Positions 25,336-34,382 are shown, counted from the stretch's first letter. The stretch: 64,000 bases of DNA from Bacteroidaceae bacterium (GCA_017619585.1 JAFZSA010000006.1:1-64000); one strand, 5' to 3'. Program-made: numbers and translations. The notes: a model not told the origin generated them from the sequence alone.

Positions 25336-28300
25336 TTCTTTTCCTCTTGCTTCTTTCTACGGAAGATAAACAGATCCCTCAGGTGTTCAGCCCTTTTTCT
25401 CAGGACAAGGCCGGCTCCCATTTCTGTTATTTCACCTTCCAGTAATGACTCGTAGTTTCTGTCATAGAACAGGCGTACGTATCTTGTGGAGTTCTTGTCG
25501 AGCCTATATTCCATGGATACGTTGTCAATGATGGTCTGTCCTGTATTGACAGCATTCTTTCCTGTGCTGATCTTTCCGCCTATGATGATGCTAACCCTGT
25601 TACCCCAGAATCGTTTTCTGAAACTGAAGCTATAGTCGGTTGTTGTTTCTCCGCCTTGCTGCGTGTTGTTTTCTATTCCGAAGTTCAGGTCTACCGTGTT
25701 GCTCAGTGCCTGTCCTGCCAGGTTGTTGATAGCACCTTGCAGATAGGCGTTCATGGTGTTGGTATAGTCAAAGCCTCCTTGCATGCCGCTCTTGTCGTTC
25801 AGGTACATTCCGGTTACCAGCATGGTGATGGCTATACGTCCGCGTTCTTCTTCAGACATGGCAGAGAGTTCGTTCTGTACTGTCATATCCTCAGGTGCCT
25901 CCAGTGTGAAAAGCAGCCCCATATCTTCAAGCGTCTGGCTGATTTTCAGTCCTACGTCAAAAGCAACGTTCTTTGGCACATTGTTCTCCGTAACGCTGGC
26001 TTTTACGCGTTCGCTGGCAGCAATGCTGAGTCGGGGATTCATGATGTCACCAACAAATTCCACGTAGCTGCCATTGGCTATCTTGAAGTCGTTCAGCGGT
26101 ATGGCCATGATAGAGTAGCGCATGGTACCCTCGTCTATGGTATAGCGTCCGAATAGCTGTAGTTCATTCTGCAGGTCATAGGTCATGGTTATGCTGCCTC
26201 CTCCCTGTAGTTCTATGCGGTCACGTCCGTCATCGCTCAACAAACAGTGAACTTTAACCGTTGGGTCTATGTTAAGGTTCATCTGAATGTCCAGATGCTG
26301 ATTTGTAGTCTCCTCAGGCTCTACGCTCAGCGTGTCGGTAAAGTCGCAGAACGTTACCAGGTCAGATAATTGGTCTTCAACCGTAAGAGGAGAATCTTTC
26401 AGTACGTAGCTGACGTCAGTATTACCTAATACATTCAGTCCACCGCGAACCTTCAAGTCGTTCAGCGTCCCCCAAATCCTACTATTGACATCTACATAGA
26501 CTTTACCGTATGCCAGGGCGCTACGTGTCTTGGGAGCATTTATCAGTTGGTAGTTCTTGGCTGCGATATTCAGATTCAGCTGTACACTTTCCAAATTGCT
26601 GAAGTCAATGCTGCCGTCCAGCGTCAAGGGGTTGTCTCCTGCAGCATATGCCTTTATCTGTGATAAGTCTATATGACTCTGTCTGATCTGAAGTGTATCA
26701 TTGGGTATTCGCAGATTGATATTGTATGCCTCTGCTGTAATGTAGAGTGAGTCTGTGGCAATGTTTCCTGTCAGTATGGGATTGCTTGTCTTGCCCTTCA
26801 CCTCCAGGTTTCCTATGGCATAGCCCGACATCTTGATGGTTTCAGGCGGCATAAAAGCATTGGCCAGACTGAATGGCAGTCTGCTCAGTTCTGCTGTAGC
26901 GTCTATCTGTCCTTCTTTGTCTTTCTCCCAGTAAGTACCGCTCAGGTAGGCAATTTCCCGGTCGTTCTGTGATACTATGCCGTCCACATGATGGCTACCG
27001 TCAGCATTGGGCAGGTAAATAAGATTCATGCCCATGTCTCCCATGCCGGTGCCTTCGTACTTCATTCCCTTCACCTTCATGTCGGTAGAGACGGTGATAG
27101 TGCTGTCTGCCTGCATGTAGTGAAGGTCTCCGTTCAGATATCCTTCTATCATTGGCATGAACGGTATGACGGATGACAATTCGCCCAGATTCACTCTGTT
27201 GACGCTTAACGAGAGGTCTTGTTGGGCATAGTCGTTCTTTATGGAGTAAAGTTTCAGACCTGTGCCGTCATCAGCCAGCAGGTCTATCATAGCCTCCACC
27301 TTATTGCCTTTTATGAGGCGTATGTAATTGTCAGGATTCAGTTTGAAGTTTCTGTAGGCGATAATGGGGTTCAGTGGCGTGAAGTGTACGTTCAGGGCTT
27401 CTGGCGTTACCTCAGCTTCCAGTCCTGTGTCTATGCCTTTCTTTCCTTTGGCATCCAGGAATAGCAGGTGGGCAGCAGCACCGTTTGATGTCAGGCTGGC
27501 ATTTATTATGCTCTCGAAACTAACCACTTTGTTCTTTGGACCGTTCTTGACCCTTCCTTGCATGCTAATGCCTTCTTCTTTCTGACGGATCTGGCATGAT
27601 ATGGTATCAAGCAGGATTGCTCCTGTATTCAGATGGTACATGTATCCGTCTCCATTCAGTCCGTTTTCCGGGTTGCTGGCCAGGTTCATGTGCATTTCCT
27701 TGAATTTGTATCCTACCACATGATTCAGGATATTGAAGATAGGATTCTTTTGTCCGCTTTGCAGCTGAATGTTCACATAGGGTAACAGTGTACGTAATCT
27801 GTTCTGATCTAAGCGCAAGCTATCTATCTGTCTGCCCAACTCTTCCATGAAGCTGTTGCTTCTGGCCATTAGCGAATCTAGTCCCTGCTCGGATTCCATG
27901 TGGAATAACAGATCTCCTGCTGCTGCGTCAGCCTTGATGCTGTTAGGGTTCAGGTGTGCTGTCAGAGTCAGGTCTTCCGGATAGAAGATAGTGTCATTGA
28001 CGTTCATCTGTAGTGCCTTTACGCTGCCTGTCAGGTTGTGAGTCTGGTCGAAGTCAGAGTCGCCCTCCAGGTGCATGACCATGCTGGCGCTGACTCTCTT
28101 CTTTGCCAGGCCAAGGGCATACATATTGATGTGGTTTAGATCCAGATAGAAGCTGGAGGCTGTCATCTTCCTTTGTCTGATGCTGGTCTCTGCACAGGCC
28201 TGCAGGCGTAGCAGGTCATTGTCGCTGGTCATCTCCAACTTACCTTCTCCCTGCTTCAGTTTAGCCAGAACCTGTACGCTGTCCAAATCCCAGCTGGTAT

Positions 28301-29903
28301 ACTTCAGACGTTCTATGTATGCTTTTGCCTCCATTCTTGTTCCTGGAGCCAGTACGTCTGTTCCTACGCCTTGTATGCTGGCATTGGCTGTCAGGTTATA
28401 GATACTATCGTGGGGAAGGAAGTGATGTATCTGCAGATTGTTGATGCGCATCTTGGCATCGTATGCCATTCGGCTCAGGTCTATGTTACCCTTCATGTGG
28501 GCATTGCCTCGTCCTTCCTGTAACAAGGCATCAGCCGTCAGTTTGTTACAGTCCTTCAACTTAGTGTCTGCATGTAGTGTCATGGCGGGCAGGTTCACGT
28601 TGCTCAGCCCTAAGTATTGCCTGATGAAGTTCAGGTTCATGGTTTTGATGTCCCACTTCATATCGGCAGACAGGTGCAGACTGTCCAATAGGTTGGTGAC
28701 ATTGCCGTTGGCGCGTATGTCAATAACCGTAGGCATTGTAATGCGACTATCAGCAATGTTCAGACTATCCATATTTCCGTATGCAGCCACATCCATCTCT
28801 ATGGGGTGCTGAGGATAAACACGCTTCAGGTCCTTGGGAAGGTAGTTACCTGCCAGTGTCAGAATATCCTGGTGTCCTATTCGTGCCCTCAGTACGGCGG
28901 ACAGGTCGCCTCTGCCTTTCAGAGCTCTCCATTCTACGTTAGCATCACCACTGACCTTGCTGTGCATGGTAACCAGTTTCAGGCCCTCTACCAGCATGCT
29001 TCTTTCGTCCATCATCAGGTTTGCCCTCAGGGTGTCAATGCTCAGACCGCACTTCTCCTTCATCTGCAGGTTCTTCAGGTTCATAGCCAGATAGTTCTCC
29101 TGCTGCTTGAAGGTCGTGTTTTCCAAGTCGAGTGCCAAATTGTATAGGGTGATGTGCGAGGGGTCAAGGCCTGCTGTCTGGTGTGGCTCATAGGGTAGGT
29201 CGTAGTGCAGCGAGTCGGCCTGCATCTTCAGTTTCTTGATGCGATAGATTCCTTTCTCCAGATCTATGTCGCCGCCTTCTAATAGAGCTTCCTGCAACCC
29301 TGTCTGTAACTGCATGCTGTCATAAGGCATGTGCAGCAGGATGCGGCTCTTCTTGATGGCTATCTGCTCTATGTCTAATCCCCATGTTATGGGGGCACTC
29401 TCTGTGGTATCTATGACGGTGGTGTCTTTCAGGGCAATGTCCAGGTCGCATCCGTCTATGGCTGCGCCGTTCAGTGTAATCAAGTTGTGACGCAAGTCCA
29501 CATTGTCAGCTCTCAGATGGAAGTCACTAAGCTTTCCTTTCAGTTGTAGGGTGGCAATTAGGTCGTGTGTGTTGATGTTGCCGTCCCGCAACTCAATGGC
29601 TTCAACACCTATTTTCAGAGCTAAGATACGCCTGAAATCCAGATCTACAGTGGCTTTTTCTACGTTCAGAATGTCCTTGCCATGGTCGTCAATATGCATT
29701 TGATGCAGGTCCAGGTCTAAGAGGAAGGAGATGGTGGCCTTCTGCATGGTGATGTTCAGACCGCTCTCCCGGCTAGCGTATTCTGATATTTCCCTTACAA
29801 CCCAACGTTGTACGGGCGGAATATAGAATGCCGACATCAGTAAAACTATCAGTATTACTGGTGTCAGAATGATGGCGCTAGCCCATTTTAGTGCACGTTT
29901 CAT
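25332..29903 (-). CDS. tamB: TamB, translocation and assembly module inner membrane component
   Basis: A 1523-residue AsmA/TamB-family protein. One hydrophobic N-terminal segment (about residues 8-28) anchors it in the inner membrane; the rest is a long periplasmic beta-taco made of repeating beta strands. The C-terminal DUF490 region (about 1050-1490) ends with SFRKRFWGNRVSIIIGGKI, the family signature. TamB spans the periplasm and binds the Omp85 partner, and the family is also implicated in lipid transport between membranes. It is the first gene of an operon with tamL; promoter TAACTTTG at 29927-29934 on the minus strand. Confidence 0.92.
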   Translation of the reverse strand: MKRALKWASAIILTPVILIVLLMSAFYIPPVQRWVVREISEYASRESGLNITMQKATISFLLDLDLHQMHIDDHGKDILNVEKATVDLDFRRILALKIGVEAIELRDGNINTHDLIATLQLKGKLSDFHLRADNVDLRHNLITLNGAAIDGCDLDIALKDTTVIDTTESAPITWGLDIEQIAIKKSRILLHMPYDSMQLQTGLQEALLEGGDIDLEKGIYRIKKLKMQADSLHYDLPYEPHQTAGLDPSHITLYNLALDLENTTFKQQENYLAMNLKNLQMKEKCGLSIDTLRANLMMDERSMLVEGLKLVTMHSKVSGDANVEWRALKGRGDLSAVLRARIGHQDILTLAGNYLPKDLKRVYPQHPIEMDVAAYGNMDSLNIADSRITMPTVIDIRANGNVTNLLDSLHLSADMKWDIKTMNLNFIRQYLGLSNVNLPAMTLHADTKLKDCNKLTADALLQEGRGNAHMKGNIDLSRMAYDAKMRINNLQIHHFLPHDSIYNLTANASIQGVGTDVLAPGTRMEAKAYIERLKYTSWDLDSVQVLAKLKQGEGKLEMTSDNDLLRLQACAETSIRQRKMTASSFYLDLNHINMYALGLAKKRVSASMVMHLEGDSDFDQTHNLTGSVKALQMNVNDTIFYPEDLTLTAHLNPNSIKADAAAGDLLFHMESEQGLDSLMARSNSFMEELGRQIDSLRLDQNRLRTLLPYVNIQLQSGQKNPIFNILNHVVGYKFKEMHMNLASNPENGLNGDGYMYHLNTGAILLDTISCQIRQKEEGISMQGRVKNGPKNKVVSFESIINASLTSNGAAAHLLFLDAKGKKGIDTGLEAEVTPEALNVHFTPLNPIIAYRNFKLNPDNYIRLIKGNKVEAMIDLLADDGTGLKLYSIKNDYAQQDLSLSVNRVNLGELSSVIPFMPMIEGYLNGDLHYMQADSTITVSTDMKVKGMKYEGTGMGDMGMNLIYLPNADGSHHVDGIVSQNDREIAYLSGTYWEKDKEGQIDATAELSRLPFSLANAFMPPETIKMSGYAIGNLEVKGKTSNPILTGNIATDSLYITAEAYNINLRIPNDTLQIRQSHIDLSQIKAYAAGDNPLTLDGSIDFSNLESVQLNLNIAAKNYQLINAPKTRSALAYGKVYVDVNSRIWGTLNDLKVRGGLNVLGNTDVSYVLKDSPLTVEDQLSDLVTFCDFTDTLSVEPEETTNQHLDIQMNLNIDPTVKVHCLLSDDGRDRIELQGGGSITMTYDLQNELQLFGRYTIDEGTMRYSIMAIPLNDFKIANGSYVEFVGDIMNPRLSIAASERVKASVTENNVPKNVAFDVGLKISQTLEDMGLLFTLEAPEDMTVQNELSAMSEEERGRIAITMLVTGMYLNDKSGMQGGFDYTNTMNAYLQGAINNLAGQALSNTVDLNFGIENNTQQGGETTTDYSFSFRKRFWGNRVSIIIGGKISTGKNAVNTGQTIIDNVSMEYRLDKNSTRYVRLFYDRNYESLLEGEITEMGAGLVLRKRAEHLRDLFIFRRKKQEEKK

Positions 29904-29926
29904 TAAAATAGCCTCTATATTTTATG

Positions 29927-29934
29927 CAAAGTTA
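29927..29934 (-). promoter_or_regulatory. -7 element of tamB-tamL
   Basis: TAACTTTG on the minus strand, 23 bp before the tamB ATG. The -33 match is only partial. Confidence 0.6.
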
Positions 29935-29977
29935 ATAAGAAAATGATATATAGAGACCAATGTTGCCGAAAAAAATG

Positions 29978-30652
29978 TTAATCTTTGCAGAAGGCTCTCC
30001 ACAGAGCATCTTGTGGTACGGGGGCCGTGATGCTTATGTTTTCGTGTGATACTGGATGCTCCAATTCTAAATAGCGAGCATGCAGACAGATGCTGCCGTC
30101 TGGATTACTGCGCGGAGCGCCATACTTCAGGTCGCCCTTAATGGGGCATCCCATCTTTGCCAACTGGCATCTTATCTGATGATGGCGACCTGTATGCAGT
30201 TGTACTTCCAGAAGGAAATAGCGTTCACTGGCGGCTACAAGTCGGTAATCCAGTACCGCTTTCTTCGAGTTTGGTACCTCACGTTCGTAAGCCTTGGCTG
30301 TGTTTGTCTTCTCGTTACGTGTCAGCCAATGTGTCAGGGTGCCGCTTTCCTGAGGTGGTTTGTTGGCTACAATAGCCCAATAGGTTTTCTTTACCTTCTC
30401 GTGCTCGGCAAAGAGTTTATTCAGGCGGGGTAGGGCCTTGCTTGTCTTGGCAAAGAGCACCACACCGGATACGGGCCTGTCCAAACGGTGTACCACGCCC
30501 AGGAACACATTACCGGGCTTGTTGTACTTCTCTTTCAGATAGGCCTTCACAATATCAGAGAGGGGAGTATCGCCAGTCTTGTCTCCCTGCACGATCTCCC
30601 CGCTCTGTTTGTTTACAATTATAATATGGTTGTCTTCGTAAAGAACTTTCAA
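29978..30652 (-). CDS. RluA-family pseudouridine synthase
   Basis: A 224-residue enzyme that converts uridine to pseudouridine in rRNA or tRNA. The catalytic aspartate is in VHRLDRPVSGVV (about residue 59), and LHTGRHHQIRCQ is the second family motif. There is no S4 domain, so it is a short RluA/RluC-type catalytic unit; the modified position is unknown. No ATG is available: the frame has a TGA two codons before TTG 30652, the evident start, and that TTG belongs to the last unit of a heptamer array. The upstream fabG stop is only 25 bp away, so expression is from the tetR-fabG side. Confidence 0.9.
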   Translation of the reverse strand: MKVLYEDNHIIIVNKQSGEIVQGDKTGDTPLSDIVKAYLKEKYNKPGNVFLGVVHRLDRPVSGVVLFAKTSKALPRLNKLFAEHEKVKKTYWAIVANKPPQESGTLTHWLTRNEKTNTAKAYEREVPNSKKAVLDYRLVAASERYFLLEVQLHTGRHHQIRCQLAKMGCPIKGDLKYGAPRSNPDGSICLHARYLELEHPVSHENISITAPVPQDALWRAFCKD

Positions 30653-30677
30653 TGTTCAATGTTCAATGTTCAATGAA
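30650..30677. repeat. heptamer array between fabG and rluA-family gene
   Basis: Four units of ATTGAAC (the last ATTGAAA) on the minus strand fill the whole gap. Each contains TTGA, an overlapping TTG start and TGA stop; the last one supplies the start codon of the pseudouridine synthase gene. Confidence 0.9.
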
Positions 30678-31436
30678 TTACATGTTCATACCACCATCAA
30701 CCTGGATAACCTGACCGCTGACGTAGCTTGACAGGTCGCTTGCCAGATAAAGGGCTGTATTGGCAATATCCTCAACCTGACCGGCACGGCGCAGAGGAAT
30801 TTTCTTTGCCCATTCCTGACGTACTTCCTCGGGCAGAGCAGCTGTCATGGCTGTCTCAATGAAGCCTGGGGCGATAGCGTTGGCACGGATACCTTTGGGA
30901 CCCATCTCCTGACCGATACTCTTAGCCAGGGCAATAAGTCCTGCCTTAGATGCTGCATAGTTAGACTGTCCGGCGTTGCCGTGAACACCAACTACACTGG
31001 CCATGTTGATGATAGAACCGTTCTTCTGACGCATCATGATGGGTACACAAGCATGAATGAAGTTGAATGCACTCTTCAGGTTCACGTTGATGACAGCATC
31101 CCACTGCTGTTCGCTCATACGCAGCATCAGACCGTCCTTGGTGATACCAGCGTTGTTAACCAGGATATCTATGGTGCCGAAGTCTTCCTTGATCTTCTTG
31201 ACTACTTCCTCTGTTTCGGCAAAGTCAGCAGCATTGCCTGCATATGCCAGACACTTTACACCAACTGCCTCTATCTCTTTGCGTGTGGCTTCCATGCCGG
31301 CAGCCATCTCGTCGTTCAAAACCAAATCGGTAAAGGCAATGTTTGCGCCTTCCTGAGCAAACTTCAAGGCAATAGCCTTGCCAATACCACGTGCCGCACC
31401 AGTTACAATTGCGGTCTTTCCTTCCAGTAATTTCAT
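30678..31436 (-). CDS. fabG: 3-oxoacyl-ACP reductase
   Basis: A 252-residue short-chain dehydrogenase. The NADP-binding TGAARGIGKAIA motif (about 12-23), the NNAG motif and the catalytic YAASKAG (Tyr with Lys four residues on) are present, with SVVGVHGNAGQ carrying the catalytic serine region. FabG reduces the ketoacyl intermediate in each round of fatty acid elongation. It lies between a TetR-type regulator and a pseudouridine synthase on the same strand, with 46 and 25 bp gaps. The length and C-terminal VDGGMNM are normal for FabG. Confidence 0.93.
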   Translation of the reverse strand: MKLLEGKTAIVTGAARGIGKAIALKFAQEGANIAFTDLVLNDEMAAGMEATRKEIEAVGVKCLAYAGNAADFAETEEVVKKIKEDFGTIDILVNNAGITKDGLMLRMSEQQWDAVINVNLKSAFNFIHACVPIMMRQKNGSIINMASVVGVHGNAGQSNYAASKAGLIALAKSIGQEMGPKGIRANAIAPGFIETAMTAALPEEVRQEWAKKIPLRRAGQVEDIANTALYLASDLSSYVSGQVIQVDGGMNM

Positions 31437-31482
31437 TTTTTATTGTGATTAATATGTTTCTTTAACTATGAATTATGAACTT

Positions 31483-32091
31483 TTAAAGGTAGTAATTAAC
31501 ATGTCTCTCGTTCCTTGCCAGTGCCTTGTGCAGAATCTTTTGCACAATGCCTCGACTGACACCACTGGGCAGACCTTTCGACAGGCGGTCATATATATAA
31601 GGTATTTCCAGTCCCTTTATGCAGTAATGCAGGATATCCACCACCAAAGGGATGCTCTCTACTACAAAGCGACCACTCTGTACACCTTCCATCATGATGC
31701 TGGAGAATAGGTTACGCTCGTTGCGGTCGAAGTTCTTTCTGACCTTGGACACCATAATGATGTTGCGGAAGAATTCCGCTCTTAGATTACCATTGCGTTG
31801 CACGGCCTCCTTTATGCAGTCAAGATGCGTGTAGATCAACTCCACCAGCTTGTCCTCCGGTTCCATCTTCTGGCTGGCTACGGCATTCATGCGTTCCGAC
31901 ATGATGTCCAGCTCTTCTTCTATGACAGCCCAGTAGATGTCCTCCTTGCTTTTGAAATAGGTATACAATGTACGCCTTCCCTTACCAGAGGCTTGGGCTA
32001 TGTCATTCATTGTAGTATTCTCCAGACCGTTTTTGGCAAACAATTGTCTGGCTACATCCACTAGTTTCTTTCTTGTCTTAACTACTGCCAT
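31483..32091 (-). CDS. TetR/AcrR-family transcriptional regulator
   Basis: A 202-residue regulator with an N-terminal helix-turn-helix (about 8-52; the recognition helix is in KGRRTLYTYFKSKEDIYWAV) and an all-helical ligand-binding part. It may control the downstream fabG gene, which would link it to fatty-acid supply, but no operator was identified. I start at ATG 32091 (MAVVKTRKK); an in-frame start at 32112 would put seven codons inside the promoter. The predicted promoter lies immediately upstream, so the transcript is almost leaderless. Confidence 0.88.
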   Translation of the reverse strand: MAVVKTRKKLVDVARQLFAKNGLENTTMNDIAQASGKGRRTLYTYFKSKEDIYWAVIEEELDIMSERMNAVASQKMEPEDKLVELIYTHLDCIKEAVQRNGNLRAEFFRNIIMVSKVRKNFDRNERNLFSSIMMEGVQSGRFVVESIPLVVDILHYCIKGLEIPYIYDRLSKGLPSGVSRGIVQKILHKALARNERHVNYYL

Positions 32092-32100
32092 AACTTTTTG

Positions 32101-32108
32101 CAAAGTTA
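32101..32108 (-). promoter_or_regulatory. -7 element of the tetR-fabG-rluA unit
   Basis: TAACTTTG on the minus strand. The expected transcription start is within about 5 nt of the ATG at 32091. Confidence 0.6.
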
Positions 32109-32220
32109 GCACAATTCTTTGAAAGTGTGCAGAAACCGGTCGCTTTTTTGCACATATTTAACACTTTGTGCCGATAATGGGGTTGATTTATATGTTGAAG
32201 AACATTTTTCTTGTAAAACA

Positions 32221-32252
32221 TTTGGACAATCCAAAAAATCGGCGTACCTTTG
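32221..32252 (+). promoter_or_regulatory. promoter of the initiator tRNA gene
   Basis: TTTG (32221-32224) and TACCTTTG (32245-32252) with a 20 bp spacer, a perfect consensus match 20 bp before the tRNA. Confidence 0.85.
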
Positions 32253-32272
32253 CACTCGCAAACAAGAAACAT

Positions 32273-32348
32273 CGCGGGGTGGAGCAGTTGGTAGCTCGCC
32301 AGGCTCATAACCTGGAGGTCGCCCGTTCGAGTCGGACCCCCGCAACCA
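32273..32348 (+). tRNA. initiator tRNA-fMet (CAT)
   Basis: A 76-base cloverleaf with CCA encoded. Acceptor arms CGCGGGG and CCCCGCA leave C1 unpaired against A72, the hallmark of initiator tRNA; A11 pairs with T24 in the D stem, a second initiator mark. The anticodon loop is CTCATAA. Two oddities: the anticodon stem is CCAGG/CCTGG, so the usual three G-C pairs at 29-31:39-41 are A-T, G-C, G-C; and the T stem (GCCCG/CGGAC) has a C-A mismatch at 50:64. A perfect promoter precedes and a hairpin terminator follows, so it is a single tRNA unit. Confidence 0.95.
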
Positions 32349-32350
32349 AG

Positions 32351-32377
32351 AAGAAGCCAAACGGCTTCTTTTTTTGT
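32351..32377 (+). terminator. terminator of the tRNA gene
   Basis: AAGAAGCC (32351-32358) pairs with GGCTTCTT (32363-32370), followed by T residues. It starts two bases after the CCA end. Confidence 0.9.
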
Positions 32378-32380
32378 TCT

Positions 32381-32425
32381 CTAACGTCAACGCTAACTGC
32401 TAACCCTTAACCGCAAACCGCTCAA
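32381..32425. repeat. heptamer array downstream of the tRNA
   Basis: On the minus strand units GCGGTTT, GCGGTTA, AGGGTTA, GCAGTTA, GCGTTGA follow one another, relatives of the GGTTAGC units in the trp operon. The rest of the gap up to 32520 shows nothing else recognisable. Confidence 0.7.
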
Positions 32426-32524
32426 AACAATAAAATGTCACCGAATTCACCCTTTTTTACCGTGTTTTGATATGTTGCACTTTACAAAATGATAGTGTAG
32501 TGCATAAATTTTGCAGGATAATGG

Positions 32525-32555
32525 TTTGAAATTACAATAATGTGTAGTAACTTTG
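32525..32555 (+). promoter_or_regulatory. promoter of gdhA
   Basis: TTTG (32525-32528) and TAACTTTG (32548-32555) with a 19 bp spacer. The start would lie near 32562, just before the octamer array. Confidence 0.8.
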
Positions 32556-32565
32556 TGTTATACTT

Positions 32566-32637
32566 ATAAACTACTTAAACTAATAAGCGAATAAGCAATT
32601 AAGCTAATAAACTTTTAAACTTTTAAACTAATAACAT
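32566..32637 (+). repeat. nine tandem octamers forming the gdhA leader
   Basis: Nine consecutive 8-bp units (ATAAACTA, CTTAAACT, AATAAGCG, AATAAGCA, ATTAAGCT, AATAAACT, TTTAAACT, TTTAAACT, AATAACAT) run without gap from just after the predicted transcription start to three bases before the gdhA ATG. The shared core is WWTAARCT. The leader is therefore almost entirely repeat, unstructured and A/T-rich. Confidence 0.85.
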
Positions 32638-32640
32638 ATT

Positions 32641-33981
32641 ATGCTTGACATTAATGATTTCATGCAGAGACTGGAAAGGCGTCATCCTGGCGAGAGAGAA
32701 TACTTGCAGGCTGTTCGCGAAGTGTTGGTATTTATAAAAGATGTATATGATCAGCATCCTGAGTTCGAGCGCAAGGCGCTTCTTGAGCGTTTGGTAGAGC
32801 CTGAGCGAATCATCACCTTCCGTATTCCTTGGGTAGATGATAAGGGGCAGGTGCAGGTGAACCTGGGTTATCGTGTGCAATTCAATAGCGCCATTGGTCC
32901 CTATAAGGGCGGACTCCGTTTTCATGCATCTGTTAATCTGAGTATCCTTAAGTTCCTGGGCTTTGAGCAGACCTTCAAGAATGCCCTTACCACGCTGCCT
33001 ATGGGTGGTGGAAAGGGAGGTTCCGACTTCTCTCCACGTGGTAAGAGCGATGCCGAGATAGAGCGGTTCTGTCAGGCCTTTATGAGCGAGTTGTACCGTT
33101 ATATTGGTCCCGAAATTGATGTTCCTGCCGGTGATATAGGTGTTGGCGCTCGTGAGATTGGCTACCTCTTTGGCCAGTACAAAAAGTTGACACGCGACTT
33201 CAGTGGTGTCCTCACTGGCAAGGGGCTTGACTTTGGCGGTTCGCTTATTCGTCCCGAAGCAACAGGTTTTGGCGGTCTCTACTTCGTAAACGAGATGTTA
33301 CAGACGGCAGGGCAGGATATCAAGGGTAAGACTGTCGCCATTAGTGGTTTCGGTAATGTTGCCTGGGGTGCAGCCACCAAGGCTTCGGAGTTAGGTGCCA
33401 AGGTTGTCACCATCAGCGGTCCCGACGGCTACATCTATGATCCTGACGGCATAGAAGGACGCAAGATAGACTACATGCTGGAGTTGCGTGCCAGTGGTAA
33501 TGACATAGTGGCGCCTTATGCCGAGGAGTTCCCGGGTGCTACCTTCTATCCCGGCAAGAAGCCTTGGGAGGTGAAGGTTGATATTGCTCTTCCTTGTGCT
33601 ACACAGAATGAGTTGAATGCTGAGGATGCCGAGCAACTGATTGCCAACAAGGTGCTCTGTGTAGGCGAAATCAGTAATATGGGTTGTACGCCTGATGCTA
33701 TAGATCTGTTCTTGCAGAACAAGATTCTGTACGCTCCCGGCAAGGCTGTCAATGCAGGTGGTGTGGCCACCAGCGGATTGGAGATGAGTCAGAACGCTAT
33801 GCACCTGTCTTGGAGTGCGGCCGATGTGGACAAGCGTCTGCACGAGATTATGCACGGCATCCACAAGCAATGCTGTAAGTATGGTACACAGCCGGATGGT
33901 TACATCAATTATGTAAAGGGTGCCAATGTGGCGGGCTTTATGAAGGTTGCCAGAGCTATGATGGCTCAGGGCATCGTATGA
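32641..33981 (+). CDS. gdhA: NADP-type glutamate dehydrogenase
   Basis: A 446-residue hexameric-type glutamate dehydrogenase that makes glutamate from 2-oxoglutarate and ammonia. The substrate-binding GGGKGGSDFSPRGKSD segment with the catalytic lysine, the PAGDIGVGAREIGY stretch and the dinucleotide-binding SGFGNVAWGAA motif are intact; length and N-terminus (MLDINDFMQRLERRHP) are typical of the short bacterial biosynthetic class. It is expected to be a main route of ammonia assimilation. It is a single-gene unit with its own promoter, an octamer-repeat leader, and a strong terminator at 34027. Confidence 0.95.
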   Translation: MLDINDFMQRLERRHPGEREYLQAVREVLVFIKDVYDQHPEFERKALLERLVEPERIITFRIPWVDDKGQVQVNLGYRVQFNSAIGPYKGGLRFHASVNLSILKFLGFEQTFKNALTTLPMGGGKGGSDFSPRGKSDAEIERFCQAFMSELYRYIGPEIDVPAGDIGVGAREIGYLFGQYKKLTRDFSGVLTGKGLDFGGSLIRPEATGFGGLYFVNEMLQTAGQDIKGKTVAISGFGNVAWGAATKASELGAKVVTISGPDGYIYDPDGIEGRKIDYMLELRASGNDIVAPYAEEFPGATFYPGKKPWEVKVDIALPCATQNELNAEDAEQLIANKVLCVGEISNMGCTPDAIDLFLQNKILYAPGKAVNAGGVATSGLEMSQNAMHLSWSAADVDKRLHEIMHGIHKQCCKYGTQPDGYINYVKGANVAGFMKVARAMMAQGIV

Positions 33982-34026
33982 TGACTAAGGACATCGTGTG
34001 ATTATTATATTCGCACTTTCATTTAG

Positions 34027-34060
34027 ATAGGCTTAACGAACAGTTGAGCCTATTTTTTTT
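34027..34060 (+). terminator. terminator of gdhA
   Basis: ATAGGCTTAAC (34027-34037) pairs with GTTGAGCCTAT (34043-34053) with one G-T pair, followed by seven T residues. It opens the 925 bp non-coding gap before gyrA. Confidence 0.9.
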
Positions 34061-34188
34061 GTTTTGCCCGAACGTGAGTATTTTTTTGAGGGGCGGCAAC
34101 CTTAAATTCATTGCCTTTTGATTTGTTGTAATGTCCGTATATTTTATATTTGTTATCTTTTGCTGTCCCTTTCCTTGTGGGGTGGGTG

Positions 34189-34298
34189 TTAATACTTGTA
34201 TTTGCTACTATTAATACTTGCAATTGTTGGTATTAATATTTACAAGTTTTTCTATTAATACCTCCCCCTGAAGGGGGGGGGCTTGGGGGGGGGCTCTC
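34189..34298. repeat. four 22-bp tandem repeats followed by a G-rich palindrome
   Basis: TTAATACTTG or a variant starts at 34189, 34211, 34233 and 34255, an exact 22 bp period; the last unit runs into CCTCCCCCTGAAGGGGG and two long G runs. Related 21-23 bp arrays precede ssb, mfd and a nucleotidyltransferase gene. Confidence 0.8.
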
Positions 34299-34382
34299 TT
34301 TTTGACACTACAAAGGTACGGCAATTTAGTTGAAGTGTAAAATTATTTCCTAATATAAGCACGCAAAAAAAGCACGCTGCTT

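Noticed and set aside
32106..32390. Minus-strand open frame overlapping the tRNA
   Set aside because: It is antisense to a well-formed tRNA gene with promoter and terminator.
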